Assembly: GCF_017114995.1 (NCBI RefSeq)
Contig: NZ_JABXKL010000097.1
Span: 1 to 64,000 of the forward strand
Direction of reading: 5' to 3'
Length of the DNA stretch: 64,000 nucleotides
Origin: Nostoc sp. NMS9
GTDB lineage: Bacteria > Cyanobacteriota > Cyanobacteriia > Cyanobacteriales > Nostocaceae
The notes below the pieces were generated by a model, which worked only from the letters and a program-made list of their open reading frames with translations, made no database searches and was not told the origin of the DNA. The position numbers and the translations under genes are program-made. Positions 34,168-43,864 of this stretch are shown piece by piece; the stretch's first letter is position 1; every line of letters begins with the position of its first letter.

Positions 34168-35331
34168 CTATTTCCCCATACCTAATTGTTGAGCTTTTTG
34201 GTAAACTTTGCCCTCGGTTAATAAAGAAGGTGCAATTACAACTTCCACTTGCTGCATTTCTTTAATATTTTTCACTCCCAAAGTGCCCATACTGGTCTTT
34301 AAGGCTCCTAAAAGATTGTGAGTACCATCATCTAGTCCTGCTGGGCCAATGAGTATTTGCTCTAGGCTACCAGTGGTAGCAACACGAATGCGGGTGCCAC
34401 GGGGCAAGACTGGGCTAGGAGTTGCCATACCCCAATGATAACCTCGTCCAGGGGCTTCTGCGGCTCTGGCAAAGGGGGAGCCAATCATCACACCATCAGC
34501 ACCACAGGCGATGCATTTGCAAATGTCTCCACCGGTGATTAAACCACCATCAGCAATAATGGGGATATAGTTGCCAGTTTCGTTATAGTAATCATCTCGT
34601 GCTGCGGCACAATCTGCGATCGCAGTCGCCTGTGGCACACCCACACCCAACACCCCACGAGAAGTACAAGCCGCACCAGGCCCAATTCCCACCAGTACCC
34701 CAGCCGCCCCAGCTTTCAACAAATTCAACGTGACTTCGTAAGTCACGCAATTCCCCAACACCACGGGGATGGGCATGGAACGGCAAAATTCTGCTAAATC
34801 GAGTGGTACTAAAGACTCTGGTGACAGATGTGCAGTAGAAACTACCGTAGCTTGGACAAAAAATAAATCTGCCCCAGCTTTTGCGACTGCCTCACCGTAT
34901 TTACTTGCACCGGCTGGAGTCGCACTTACCGCTGCGATGCCACCTTGTTGTTTAATTTCCTGAATACGTTGTTCAATTAATTCCGGTTTTATTGGTTCGG
35001 CATAGAGTTCTTGCATGAGGGCAACAAATTCATCTTTCCCCACAGAGGTAATCCGATCTAATATTGGCTCTGGGTCGGCATAGCGAGTTTGAATACCCTC
35101 TAAATTGAGGACACCTAATGCTCCTAACTGTGACAAACGTACAGCCATGCGAACATCTACCACGCCATCCATAGCACTAGCAATTATCGGGATTTCTCGC
35201 TCAATATTGCCAATACGCCACTTAGTATCTGCCAAACTGGGGTCTAGTGTTCTATTACCAGGGGCTAGAGCAATTTCATCTATTCCGTAAGCTCTGCGAG
35301 CCGTTTTTCCCCGCCCAAGTTGAATTTCCAC
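34168..35331 (-). CDS. guaB3: GuaB3-type IMP dehydrogenase family protein
   Basis: This 387-residue TIM-barrel protein belongs to the IMPDH/GMPR family and lacks the CBS domains of GuaB. Conserved segments include AMDGVVDVRMAVRLSQLGAL, VLVGIGPGAACTSRGVLGVG with the catalytic-loop cysteine, and the phosphate-binding IIADGGLITGGDICKC and GADGVMIGSPFA. GuaB3 is known mainly from cyanobacteria and actinobacteria; a cyanobacterial member is reported to act as an IMP dehydrogenase. The window does not contain guaB, so redundancy cannot be judged. Its C-terminus is followed by gcattgg repeats. Confidence 0.92.
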   Translation of the reverse strand: MEIQLGRGKTARRAYGIDEIALAPGNRTLDPSLADTKWRIGNIEREIPIIASAMDGVVDVRMAVRLSQLGALGVLNLEGIQTRYADPEPILDRITSVGKDEFVALMQELYAEPIKPELIEQRIQEIKQQGGIAAVSATPAGASKYGEAVAKAGADLFFVQATVVSTAHLSPESLVPLDLAEFCRSMPIPVVLGNCVTYEVTLNLLKAGAAGVLVGIGPGAACTSRGVLGVGVPQATAIADCAAARDDYYNETGNYIPIIADGGLITGGDICKCIACGADGVMIGSPFARAAEAPGRGYHWGMATPSPVLPRGTRIRVATTGSLEQILIGPAGLDDGTHNLLGALKTSMGTLGVKNIKEMQQVEVVIAPSLLTEGKVYQKAQQLGMGK

Positions 35332-35480
35332 GCTTTAACTTTACTCAAATCTGTTTAAGCTAGGGTATCAAATTGTGGAGAAATTTGGGGCGTTTTTTTC
35401 CCGAACCATATAAGTGACTAATGACAGTAGTCACTAGTCATTTGGATTTTGACCAATTCAAAATCCAAAATTAGTTTGAT

Positions 35481-36050
35481 TTATCGTTTATTTTTAGCGG
35501 CATCCACACCAGTGTAACCAGTTGCTAACCAAATTATCGCTCTAGCTCCATCACGAATAGATTTTTCAATAGATTCAGGGGGTTTTTCTGAAGGAACTGG
35601 CACTGGTTTTAAATAAATACCCCGACTACCCAAAATAATTTCGCCAATGACACAAGCCCGGCGCATGTGGAAGTCTGAAGTAATCAAATAAACGCTCTTA
35701 ATACCGCGAGCTTGCAAATCATCTACCAAAGTAGTAAAATTAGTAACTGTATCTACTGCTTCATAATCCAAGTGTAAACGTTGAGGATCAACACCAGCTT
35801 TGGTAAACACTTTTTGGGTGAATGTACGTGGACTGCCGCCTGTAATCCAAATCGGTATATTTGGATGCTCCCGAACGAATTTTGCTGTAAATTTTTCTCG
35901 CTCTAAATGTCTAGTTGAACCACCTAACACTACAACTGCCTGCGGCTGCACAAATTGGTTTTGTACTTCTTTGTATCCCCACCACATAAATATTGGTAGG
36001 ACAAAAGCCATAAAACGAAAAGATTTATTTGTAAAGAGTAGCTTATTCAA
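35481..36050 (-). CDS. YdcF/SanA-like DUF218 protein, membrane-anchored
   Basis: The protein has 189 residues. A short membrane segment (about 11-28) precedes a DUF218 domain. Its motifs are AVVVLGGSTRHLEREKF, IPIWITGGSP, the TNFTTLVDDLQARG helix and YLITSDFHMRRA. DUF218 proteins in other bacteria are linked to envelope integrity; the chemistry is not settled. The gene is on the same strand as guaB3, which starts 150 bases downstream, so cotranscription is possible. Confidence 0.85.
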   Translation of the reverse strand: MNKLLFTNKSFRFMAFVLPIFMWWGYKEVQNQFVQPQAVVVLGGSTRHLEREKFTAKFVREHPNIPIWITGGSPRTFTQKVFTKAGVDPQRLHLDYEAVDTVTNFTTLVDDLQARGIKSVYLITSDFHMRRACVIGEIILGSRGIYLKPVPVPSEKPPESIEKSIRDGARAIIWLATGYTGVDAAKNKR

Positions 36051-36442
36051 GGCTCAATAACTTAATTTACTTAGTGCACAATTTTCTCTGGATACAAGAA
36101 AAAACAATTGATAGTAGAGTAGCAAACTTCCAAAGAATCTGCCCAAATTCTGCCCAAATATAAATTTGGTTGGTTTTCGTGTAACAGCACGATTGAGCGT
36201 GCCTGGAGTTTTTCCTCTAATTAGATGTAATTGATGGATTATCCTAACCGATATCGGACGATTCATCAAAGGGTTCTAACAACTTTATATAACTTTATAT
36301 AGAGTAGTTCTCAATTGCACAGAATCAGCAGCCAATCGCGTGGACGGATATCCCGACTTAGGCGAACTGGCGTACCACTGTTAGGGGCACAGCAATGCTC
36401 TTACCATATTAATTGCTGTATATATGAATTGTCTGAATATAA
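36051..36442. other. Intergenic region before tRNA-Arg
   Basis: A minus-strand open frame (36054-36269, 71 codons) has no recognisable domain and no good start signal. A tandem aactttatat duplication is at 36280-36300. Nothing else is supported. Confidence 0.35.
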
Positions 36443-36516
36443 CGGGACTGGTGCGACTTGAACGCACGACCTGACGCTTAGGAGGCGTCCGCTCTATCCA
36501 ACTGAGCTACAACCCC
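36443..36516 (-). tRNA. trnR-CCU: tRNA-Arg (anticodon CCT)
   Basis: On the minus strand the 74 bases fold as a cloverleaf: acceptor GGGGTTG with CAGTCCC (two wobble pairs), D arm with GCTCAGTTGGATAGAGC, anticodon arm GACGC-CTCCTAA-GCGTC and T arm GTGCG-TTCAAGT-CGCAC. The discriminator is G and CCA is not encoded. Confidence 0.95.
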
Positions 36517-36549
36517 AACTACGAAGCATATATCATTATAGCAGTAGTT

Positions 36550-37638
36550 TTAGGGAGACTGCCAACAATTATCCCAAGAGCCGCCGCCTACTTCTAAACC
36601 ACAAAGAAAACTTTCTGCTTTTAGAATTATTTTAGATTTTCTCCCATTTAGTTGTCGTAACTCTAAATTTAGTTTTCCTTGCATGGTGTCCCGGCAACAG
36701 TATCTTAAACCTTCTGCTGTTGGCGCACGTAGAGGTGTACCAGATAAATCTGTGGTTCCTGTTAATTCAATTTCATAATTAGAGTTGCTAGCTTTCATTT
36801 GCCATCTACCCCAAGGCTGAATTTCCCACTCTACTTGTGAATTCCAGGGAACGAATTCATAAAACTTGCCTTGATAGTGCAGTCCAATCATCGCTACAGA
36901 TTCCATCCACCACAGCACACCCCGCCGTCCACCGCCAGCAGTTAATGCTAAGTCAGGTTCACCCTCGAAGCAATTACAGTTTATCCAAAACCATTTTTGG
37001 GGAAAAGCACCACCCCAATTTTTCTCTCCGTAGGCTGGGGCGTTAGTGAATTCGTAGATTTTGCCATTCCAGTCAATCTTCCCACTGGCTAGACCGTGAG
37101 CCATCAAAATTTGCCATCCAGGTTCAAAAATCTGCAAGAATGACAGCCAGCCTGCGGTTGATTGCTGAATGGCATTTTGATTGCCCCAACCGTATACTGG
37201 TTGAATTTCATACTGCCAACGGCAATAATTATTGGTGGCGCGATCGCGAATTATTCCTTGATTCAAGGTGGCCGTAGCTTGATAGCCTTCTTGGACATGA
37301 TACTCAAACTCTGCTGGGAGTAAGTATAGGGGTGAAACTTGCAAATTATTTTTACCCCAATGACCTAAACCCAAAACATCCCGACTACCCCAAAATTTGT
37401 TGACATCAGGAAAAGTACGGCAGAGGTACTGATCATCCGGGCCGAGGATTTGAGCTGCACCGCCACTGTAAGGTTTACCACCGATGGGATCTTCAATAGA
37501 GTACATAAAGGCGAATGTTTGCCCAATTTCCGGTAGTGTGACACGGTAATACCAACCTTCAAAGAAGCGGCGACTACTACCATCCCAGTGATAGCCAGAA
37601 TGGGGCGTTTGGAGAGAATTTAAGGGAATAGTTAACAT
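36550..37638 (-). CDS. Tocopherol cyclase family protein
   Basis: This 362-residue protein matches tocopherol cyclase (VTE1/slr1737 type). Typical segments are HSGYHWDGSSRRFFEGWYYR at the start, FMYSIEDPIGGKPYSGGAAQ, FEPGWQILMAHGLASG, NAPAYGEKNWGGAFPQKWFW and TAGGGRR. The enzyme closes the chromanol ring to give tocopherol (vitamin E), which protects thylakoid lipids. No other tocopherol gene is in the window. It lies directly beside tRNA-Arg and diverges from the J-domain gene. Confidence 0.93.
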   Translation of the reverse strand: MLTIPLNSLQTPHSGYHWDGSSRRFFEGWYYRVTLPEIGQTFAFMYSIEDPIGGKPYSGGAAQILGPDDQYLCRTFPDVNKFWGSRDVLGLGHWGKNNLQVSPLYLLPAEFEYHVQEGYQATATLNQGIIRDRATNNYCRWQYEIQPVYGWGNQNAIQQSTAGWLSFLQIFEPGWQILMAHGLASGKIDWNGKIYEFTNAPAYGEKNWGGAFPQKWFWINCNCFEGEPDLALTAGGGRRGVLWWMESVAMIGLHYQGKFYEFVPWNSQVEWEIQPWGRWQMKASNSNYEIELTGTTDLSGTPLRAPTAEGLRYCCRDTMQGKLNLELRQLNGRKSKIILKAESFLCGLEVGGGSWDNCWQSP

Positions 37639-37667
37639 AGATTTATCTAATTGCCGATTTTTTCAGT

Positions 37668-38282
37668 ATGCGCGACGATCGCTTCGATATTAATGATGCT
37701 TATGAAATTCTTGGGCTGAAACCCGGTGCATCTCAAGCACAGGTGAAGCGAACTTACCGTAAACTGGTGAAAATTTGGCATCCCGATCGCTTTGTCGATC
37801 AAAGGCAAAAACAGGAAGCTGAGGAAAAAATCAAATCAATCAACGCAGCTTACAACAGGCTCAAATCTGAAATTCCATCTGAGCCTCCCATTCCTGAAAA
37901 TCCATCTTCATCTTCGCCTAAAAATCCCCCAAAAATATCTGTCAATCGTTGGGATGCAGAAACTTTCTACACTTTAGGAGTAGAAAATGCTACACAAGGC
38001 AGATATGAGGATGCGATCGCAGATTTTACCCACGCAATTCGTCTCAATCCTCACTATATTGATGCATATAAATATCGTGGGCTAGTTTGCTCACAATTAG
38101 GATATGAATATAGAGCCGCTTCCGATTTAAATAAAGCTGCACAAATAGAAGAAGAGTTAATAAATCCGGGTGCTACACGTAGATCGCGATCGCCTAGATA
38201 TGTATCAAAACCTAGACCTCTGGTAGAAAGATTTTGTCAGAGGATAAAAAGTTTACTGCGGCTAAATCGGCGTTGGAGATAA
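37668..38282 (+). CDS. J-domain protein with TPR
   Basis: The protein has 204 residues. An N-terminal J domain (about 7-65) carries the HPD motif in IWHPDRFVDQRQK, so DnaK stimulation is possible. A proline-rich linker is followed by a tetratricopeptide pair (FYTLGVENATQGRYEDAIAD and YIDAYKYRGLVCSQLGYEYR). The tail is basic. The next gene has the same J-linker-TPR layout, so the two arose by duplication. A co-chaperone choosing clients through the TPR is the likely role. Confidence 0.85.
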   Translation: MRDDRFDINDAYEILGLKPGASQAQVKRTYRKLVKIWHPDRFVDQRQKQEAEEKIKSINAAYNRLKSEIPSEPPIPENPSSSSPKNPPKISVNRWDAETFYTLGVENATQGRYEDAIADFTHAIRLNPHYIDAYKYRGLVCSQLGYEYRAASDLNKAAQIEEELINPGATRRSRSPRYVSKPRPLVERFCQRIKSLLRLNRRWR

Positions 38283-38392
38283 GGAACAAATATAGTTTAA
38301 GCTGCTTCAAACGGCGACACCAGAGATGGAGTTAGATACTACTTATACTTGGGAATACTAAGTGTAGTAAGATTTGCTGCTGATTTCTTAGT

Positions 38393-39853
38393 ATGAGCAA
38401 TGTCCTCGATATAAATCATATTTACAATATCCTTGGGTTAAAACCAGGTGCATCTGCTGATGAGGTCAAGCAAGCTTACCGCCAGATGGCTAAGACTTGG
38501 CATCCAGATTGTTTTTTTGAACCGCAGCAAAAGCTAGAAGCAGAAAAAAAAATCAAAGAAATCAATCAAGCTTATGCAAGGTTAAAGTCTTATCAGCCAA
38601 ATGAGACAAATCAATCTGCTTCCACTTCCACCAAAATTGATTTCACTCCATCTAATGCAGAAAGTTTCTACAAACTGGGCATGGAGAAAGCTCAAAAAGG
38701 AAAATATACTGAAGCAATTGAAGACTTTACCCAAGCGATTCGTCTCAACCCCAACTACTTTGAAGCTTACAAATACCGAGGGCTTGCTTGCTCGAAACTA
38801 GGATATGAAAATAGAGCCAAGTCAGATTTGAAAAATGCCAGAGAACTGGAACTGAAACAGAAAAAAGCACCGCCAAAGCCACCAACGCCGCCACCACCCA
38901 AACCGACATCGCCACCGCCAAAGCCACCAACGCCAACACCACCACCTGAATCACAGTCTCAACCTTCACCGTGGAAATGTGTACACACCCTGACTCATCT
39001 GAACTGGGTTTTTACAACTGCAATCAGTCCAGATGGGCAAACTTTGGCTAGTGGAAGTAGTGATAATACTATCAAGATTTGGCATCTCGACACAGGTAAA
39101 TTACTACATACTCTCACTAGTCATACAAAATGGGTAAGATGCCTAGCCTTTAGCTCAGATAGCCAAACTCTGGTTAGTGGCAGTGATGACAGCAGCATAA
39201 TGATTTGGCAAGTATCTACAGGTAAATTACTCAAGACCCTGAAAGTACATTCAACCCCAGTTTTTTCTGTAATCATTAGTCCAGATGGTCAAACTATCTT
39301 GAGTGGCGGTACAGACACTACTATCAAGGTTTCCCATATAGAGATGGGACAATTACTGGAAGTCCTCAAAGGTCATTCTGGCTTGGTTTACTCCCTTGCT
39401 ATTTGCCGAAAACAACAGATTTTTGTAAGTGGCGGTGCGGATAATACCATTAAGCTGTGGAATTTGAAGAGTAACAAACTGCTGCAAACTCTCAACGGGC
39501 ATTCAGGTTGGGTGATGTGTGTTGCTATCAGCCCCGATGGACAAATTTTAGCTAGTAGCAGTTATGACCAGACTATCAAGCTATGGGACAGTAGTACAGG
39601 TAAGCTAATTAACACTCTTGCCGGACATCGCAGCTATGTTTGTGCGATCGCTTTTAGTCCCGATGGTCAGCATCTTGCTAGTGGTAGTGCAGATTGTACT
39701 GTGAAGCTATGGGATGTTAACACGGGACAAGAACTTTACACTTTGGATAACCATTCAGATTGGGTTAACTCTGTCGCTTTCAGTCGTGATGGCAAAACTT
39801 TGGTTAGTGGTAGTCGAGATATGACAATCAAGCTTTGGCAATGTGATATCTAA
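38393..39853 (+). CDS. J-domain, TPR and WD40-repeat fusion protein
   Basis: The protein has 486 residues. The J domain at about 8-65 has HPD in TWHPDCFFEPQQK. A TPR pair follows (about 85-150), then a proline/lysine-rich linker (about 155-195) made of PPKPPTP-like units. Seven WD40 repeats fill 200-486 (SPDGQTLASGSSDNTIKIW type), enough for one closed propeller. The combination suggests a DnaK co-chaperone with a large binding platform. One blade (VSHIEMGQLLEVLKGH) lacks the terminal WD. It is a paralogue of the preceding gene with the propeller added. Confidence 0.9.
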   Translation: MSNVLDINHIYNILGLKPGASADEVKQAYRQMAKTWHPDCFFEPQQKLEAEKKIKEINQAYARLKSYQPNETNQSASTSTKIDFTPSNAESFYKLGMEKAQKGKYTEAIEDFTQAIRLNPNYFEAYKYRGLACSKLGYENRAKSDLKNARELELKQKKAPPKPPTPPPPKPTSPPPKPPTPTPPPESQSQPSPWKCVHTLTHLNWVFTTAISPDGQTLASGSSDNTIKIWHLDTGKLLHTLTSHTKWVRCLAFSSDSQTLVSGSDDSSIMIWQVSTGKLLKTLKVHSTPVFSVIISPDGQTILSGGTDTTIKVSHIEMGQLLEVLKGHSGLVYSLAICRKQQIFVSGGADNTIKLWNLKSNKLLQTLNGHSGWVMCVAISPDGQILASSSYDQTIKLWDSSTGKLINTLAGHRSYVCAIAFSPDGQHLASGSADCTVKLWDVNTGQELYTLDNHSDWVNSVAFSRDGKTLVSGSRDMTIKLWQCDI

Positions 39854-40171
39854 CAACAAATTAAAAATTTAGAGAATTGAAGCAAATTGTTAGATTTTTT
39901 GATCAATCCATTAATTGACAGCATAATAACATCCATCTTTGGTATACTCTTTCCTTTGATTAAGTATTAACTCTCTAAAGATTAAGTATTAACTCCCTGG
40001 AGATAGAGCCACTTGTTTGAGCGCAGAGGTTATTCTGATATCACCAACAGTTAAGTAGCAAATAAGACTCAACATTTATCAGCAACATATATTTTCAGTT
40101 CATTAAAACCTCTTGTTTTTAGAAAGCTTTAGTTCATCAATATCTTAATCTGAGGAGTTAAATCAACGGCT
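39854..40171. other. Intergenic region with a 17-base direct repeat
   Basis: GATTAAGTATTAACTC occurs at about 39958 and again at 39978, 20 bases apart, upstream of the gene at 40172. No gene is visible. Confidence 0.45.
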
Positions 40172-40921
40172 ATGTCTATTCCCAATGAACGCGAAATCAA
40201 AAACAGTGAAGTTAAGCAAGAATCTTACACTGATACTAATGGTAATACTCACACCCATTTGACACGAAACACTGAAACAGTCAACAACAGCACAGCTAAT
40301 CCCAACTCTTACACTAACGGTTACGTACAAGGTCGAAATGTTGAGCGTAGCTACCAGCAAGCAGATTTAGCCCAGCGTGATGAAAACAATGCTAGTGGTG
40401 GTTTGCTGTTGGGTATTATCATTACTTCCCTGCTTGGTTTGGTTATAGGTGGGGTCTGGTACTTCAACCAGCAGAATAACGCAGCAGTTAACAATACTGT
40501 GCCAGTTGTGGTTCCTGTACCGAGTAAGAGTAGTCCAACGCCCAGTGCATCTCCTCAACCACCAACGACGATAATCGAAAGAACTAGGGAAGTACCTGTA
40601 CCTGTTGCTGTTCCTGTTCCCCAACAGCAAGTTACACCTCCGTCTGCACCTCGCCAACCGGATATTAACATTACTATTCCACCCCAGCAGCCTGCGGCAG
40701 AAAAAGCACCTTCTGTAACCCAGCCAGCCCCTAAAGCGACACAAAGTCCGGCGACGAGTCCAACTACTAATACTCCGGCTTCGCAGAACGATACTTCTAC
40801 TAATACTGTTGCTCCTGGTACGAAAAGTGACACCTCTAAAAGTACTATACCTCAAGGAGTAGACCAGTCAAACAGTACATCTAATACTGGTTCTTCTACC
40901 GCAGGCGGTTCTGGTCAATAA
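40172..40921 (+). CDS. Single-pass protein with long Pro/Thr/Ser-rich outer region
   Basis: This 249-residue protein was not recognised as a family. The first 70 residues are polar and asparagine/threonine-rich. One membrane helix lies at about 74-96 (GGLLLGIIITSLLGLVIGGV). The remaining 150 residues are low-complexity Pro/Thr/Ser/Gln, with a VPVPVAVPVPQQQ stretch. The layout resembles envelope proteins that span a gap or bind peptidoglycan loosely. It has its own hairpin terminator. Confidence 0.7.
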   Translation: MSIPNEREIKNSEVKQESYTDTNGNTHTHLTRNTETVNNSTANPNSYTNGYVQGRNVERSYQQADLAQRDENNASGGLLLGIIITSLLGLVIGGVWYFNQQNNAAVNNTVPVVVPVPSKSSPTPSASPQPPTTIIERTREVPVPVAVPVPQQQVTPPSAPRQPDINITIPPQQPAAEKAPSVTQPAPKATQSPATSPTTNTPASQNDTSTNTVAPGTKSDTSKSTIPQGVDQSNSTSNTGSSTAGGSGQ

Positions 40922-40939
40922 AGGCTTCTGAACTTTCAG

Positions 40940-40992
40940 CCCACTTGGTATGTTGACGTAAATGCCAACATATAACAAGTGGGACAATTTTT
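40940..40992 (+). terminator. Hairpin after the Pro/Thr-rich membrane protein
   Basis: CCCACTTG (40940-40947) pairs with CAAGTGGG (40976-40983), and TATGTTG with CAACATA inside it; ACAATTTTT follows. It lies 18 bases after the stop. Confidence 0.7.
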
Positions 40993-41676
40993 AAGTAATA
41001 TTTCTGAATTGTTGCGATAAATTAATGGTATTCAAGTTTAGTAAACGTGTCTTGTAGCTAAACAAACACAATGCTAGATTAAGACCAAGGTACAAACAGG
41101 TTAAAAGTTTAACAAAACTTTCAAGTTAGAGCCTGTGCCTCCTGCTCTAATCTTATCGCGATCGCTATGATTGGTTGTGGCATCCGTTGAATGTGTTTTT
41201 GCCTTAAGTTCAATGAGTTGTTTTGGAGGTTTTAGAACGCACAGCCAGAAAATGCCTGCCTAGTTGGAATATAAGGATGTGCAATTCTGAGTAAAGCGAT
41301 CGCGAATACTGTCCACCAAATTTTAAGTTAGTCATTTCTGAATTCTCCAATCTTCAAGGAACCGCCCCAAGCTATTGAGATTTATCTATCGTAGCTTCAG
41401 GCGGTTTCTGCTTTGAGTTTATGTATTTAAATTGCACTCTGACCTGAGGGCTGTCCTTTGTCATTTGTCATTTGTCATTTGTCCTTCGTCATTTGTCATT
41501 TATTTATACCAATGGGCCTTACTGATTGAAAGTATGAATTAGGCTCACGCAAAGGTGCAAAGAAACATTGTTTATTCATATCGAAAAATGTCAATTCATA
41601 CTCTGATTCAGCAACGCCAACCAATGACCAATGACCAATGACCAATGACCAATGACCAATGACCAATGACCAATGA
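40993..41676. other. Gene-free region with hairpin and two heptamer arrays
   Basis: A long hairpin GAACCGCC to GGCGGTTTC spans about 41359-41411. TCATTTG units repeat at about 41458-41503, and CCAATGA units at 41630-41676 run to the stop of the next gene. No coding frame is supported. Confidence 0.55.
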
Positions 41677-41684
41677 CTAATGAC
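41630..41684. repeat. ccaatga heptamer tandem repeat
   Basis: Seven or so units of CCAATGA run in tandem and touch the stop codon of the metallophosphoesterase gene at 41677, so they form its 3-prime boundary. A matching inverse-type array (TCATTTG) lies at 41458-41503. Confidence 0.9.
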
Positions 41685-42510
41685 GAATTAAAGTAATTAC
41701 AGTCACTTCAGGCGGACAAAATAAACGTCCTGGTTTATAAGTTCCTAAACCACGATTGACATATAGTTGATTTTCTTCCACCTTGTGAAACCCTTGCGCC
41801 CACTCCCAATATCGGACTACTTTCGAGCAGTCTCCTAAGAAAAATGTTACCCAACGCCGCAATTTTTTGGGAATTTGTTTGAGGAACTTTTTATAATAAA
41901 GTACTACAGGGCCAATGCCCGGAATGACGATGTGACCACCGTGGGTATGACCAGATAGTTGCAAATCTACGCGCCATTGTTGCAATATCTTGGCTGTATC
42001 TGGGTTATGAGATAAAACAATGCGCGGTGTAACCGAGTCTAGTTGATTCATGACTGGTGCGGGGTAAAATTCCCGTGACCAATAATCAGCTAGTCCTACC
42101 AATGGTAATTCTTTTCCTAATGGATAGGCGATTTCATTCCAAAGCACATGCACCCCAATGCTGGTTAAGGCTTGTGTAACTTCTGCTTTGGAGTGACTGT
42201 AATAGATATCGTGGTTCCCAAGTACGGCGTAGATACCACAGCGACTTTGCAGATGCTTGAGTCGAAGCACCAATTGGTGAATTGGTGTGGGATCGTCAGT
42301 TACGTAGTCACCAGTTAATAGAATTAAATCTGGTTCAGCTTCATTAGTAAGTGCGATCGCTTTTTCTAACATTTCTTCCGACAGTCGCAAACCATCGTAG
42401 TGAAAATCTGACAACTGTACTAACGTTGTACCTTGTAAAGATGCAGGAAGTTCCGCAATCTTAACCGTTATTTTATCTACTCTTAAATGTCCTGTAAACA
42501 ACCAATGCAT
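41677..42510 (-). CDS. Metallophosphoesterase (paralogue 1)
   Basis: This 277-residue calcineurin-like phosphoesterase has all metal motifs: D-x-H in LSDFHYDGLRLS, GD in LLTGDYVTD, GNHD in LGNHDIYY, H in LSHNPDT and GHTHGGH. The family includes UDP-diacylglucosamine and YkuE-like lipid phosphohydrolases; the substrate here is unknown. Membrane association through the hydrophobic C-terminal part is possible. It is about 80 percent alike to the next gene by eye, so the two are tandem duplicates separated by 218 bases. Confidence 0.9.
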   Translation of the reverse strand: MHWLFTGHLRVDKITVKIAELPASLQGTTLVQLSDFHYDGLRLSEEMLEKAIALTNEAEPDLILLTGDYVTDDPTPIHQLVLRLKHLQSRCGIYAVLGNHDIYYSHSKAEVTQALTSIGVHVLWNEIAYPLGKELPLVGLADYWSREFYPAPVMNQLDSVTPRIVLSHNPDTAKILQQWRVDLQLSGHTHGGHIVIPGIGPVVLYYKKFLKQIPKKLRRWVTFFLGDCSKVVRYWEWAQGFHKVEENQLYVNRGLGTYKPGRLFCPPEVTVITLIRH

Positions 42511-42728
42511 AAGTCAACCGATACTCCTCATACCAGCGTTTACAGCTTACCAAAAATAAAAATGTAACTTGATAAAATGCAATAATTTATGTCATCTACT
42601 TCAGATACAATTAATTCATTGATTTAAATTCTGCGATGAAAGTAAGCAGGTTATGACTGAGTTTGCAAGCACTCATTAGCCAGAATAACTGCTGTGATTG
42701 CGTTCTTTTATTTTGAATTTGGAATTAT

Positions 42729-43580
42729 TTACTCACCTTGTAGGGTGATTATAGTAACTTCTGGGCGGCAAAATAAGCGTCCTGGGAGGTAAGTTCCCAA
42801 ACCACGATTGACATATAGCTGATTTTTACCTAGCCGATGCAAACCCTGCGCCCATTCCCAATGGTTGACTACAGAAACATTTACTTCTAAAAACGGGACT
42901 CGACGCCGCACTTTTCTGGGTATTTTTTTTACAAGCTTTTCGTAAAACAACGCCGCAGGGCCAATTCCGGGAATCACGATTTGACCACCGTGAGTATGAC
43001 CAGATAATTGTAAATCAACTCGCCATCTTTGTAATATCTCCGCAGTATCTGGGTTGTGAGATAAAACAATGCAGGGTGTGTCAGAGTTTAGCTGGTTCAT
43101 AACTGGTGCGGGATGGAATTCTCGTGACCAATAATCAGCAAGTCCAACGAGTGGTAATTCTTTTCCTAGTGGATAGGCAATTTCGTTCCAAAGGACGTGA
43201 ATTCCAATACTAGTAAGGGCTTCTGTAACTTCGGCTTTTGCCTGTCTGTAATGTATATCGTGATTGCCAAGAATAGCATAGATACCACTGCGACTTTGCA
43301 GATTTTTGAGTCGAAGTACCAGTTGGTGAATTGGCGTCGGTTCGTCAGTTACGTAGTCACCAGTTAATAAAATTAAATCTGGTTTAGCTTCGTTAGTAAC
43401 TGCGATCGCTTTTTCTAACATCTCTTCCGACAGCCGCAAACCATCGTAGTGAAAATCTGATAACTGCACCAGCTTTTTACCTTGTAACGATGCAGGCAAC
43501 CCTGCAATGTTAACCGTCAATGCTTCTGTACTTAACGGCCCAGATAACAACCAATGCATAAGACGTTCAATAAAGCTCAA
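42729..43580 (-). CDS. Metallophosphoesterase (paralogue 2)
   Basis: This 283-residue protein is the tandem duplicate of the gene at 41677. It has the same motifs: LSDFHYDGLRLS, LLTGDYVTD, LGNHDIHY, LSHNPDT and GHTHGGQIVIPGIGP. It starts six residues earlier (MSFIERLMHWLL). The two copies differ most in the segment after GHTHGG (KKIPRKVRRRVPFLEVNV here), which may change the partner or substrate. Both are probably transcribed together, this one first. Confidence 0.9.
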   Translation of the reverse strand: MSFIERLMHWLLSGPLSTEALTVNIAGLPASLQGKKLVQLSDFHYDGLRLSEEMLEKAIAVTNEAKPDLILLTGDYVTDEPTPIHQLVLRLKNLQSRSGIYAILGNHDIHYRQAKAEVTEALTSIGIHVLWNEIAYPLGKELPLVGLADYWSREFHPAPVMNQLNSDTPCIVLSHNPDTAEILQRWRVDLQLSGHTHGGQIVIPGIGPAALFYEKLVKKIPRKVRRRVPFLEVNVSVVNHWEWAQGLHRLGKNQLYVNRGLGTYLPGRLFCRPEVTIITLQGE

Positions 43581-43807
43581 TCATAGCGCTTACAGCTTAA
43601 CTGAACATTGTTGGTTTGTGTGTAGCGACCAGTGCAACTTATTGAAAATTTCATGAAAGCTGTAGATTTTAGCGTATTTATAACTCGTTTAAATCAGACA
43701 TAGCTTTGCTGTTATTTTATCTCAAAGTATGGTGCATTCCTCTGAAAGGCGCGGGATAGTGATTCATGTTACGTATATAAATCGACTATACGGTCAGGGT
43801 TGATTTT

Positions 43808-43835
43808 GGTAGAGTATACTGTATTACATACTACC
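43808..43835 (+). promoter_or_regulatory. Possible operator/promoter of the Mrr-ParA gene
   Basis: GGTAGAGTATACTGTATTAC plus ATACTACC is an imperfect palindrome 29 bases before the ATG. A TTGATT box (43800-43805) and TATTAC (43822-43827) with a 16-base spacer could be a promoter overlapping it. This layout would allow autoregulation. Confidence 0.3.
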
Positions 43836-43864
43836 ACATTGAACCAAAACACCTAAAGCTGTTT

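Noticed and set aside
36054..36269. 71-codon minus-strand frame before tRNA-Arg
   Set aside because: No start signal or family resemblance; left as unknown.
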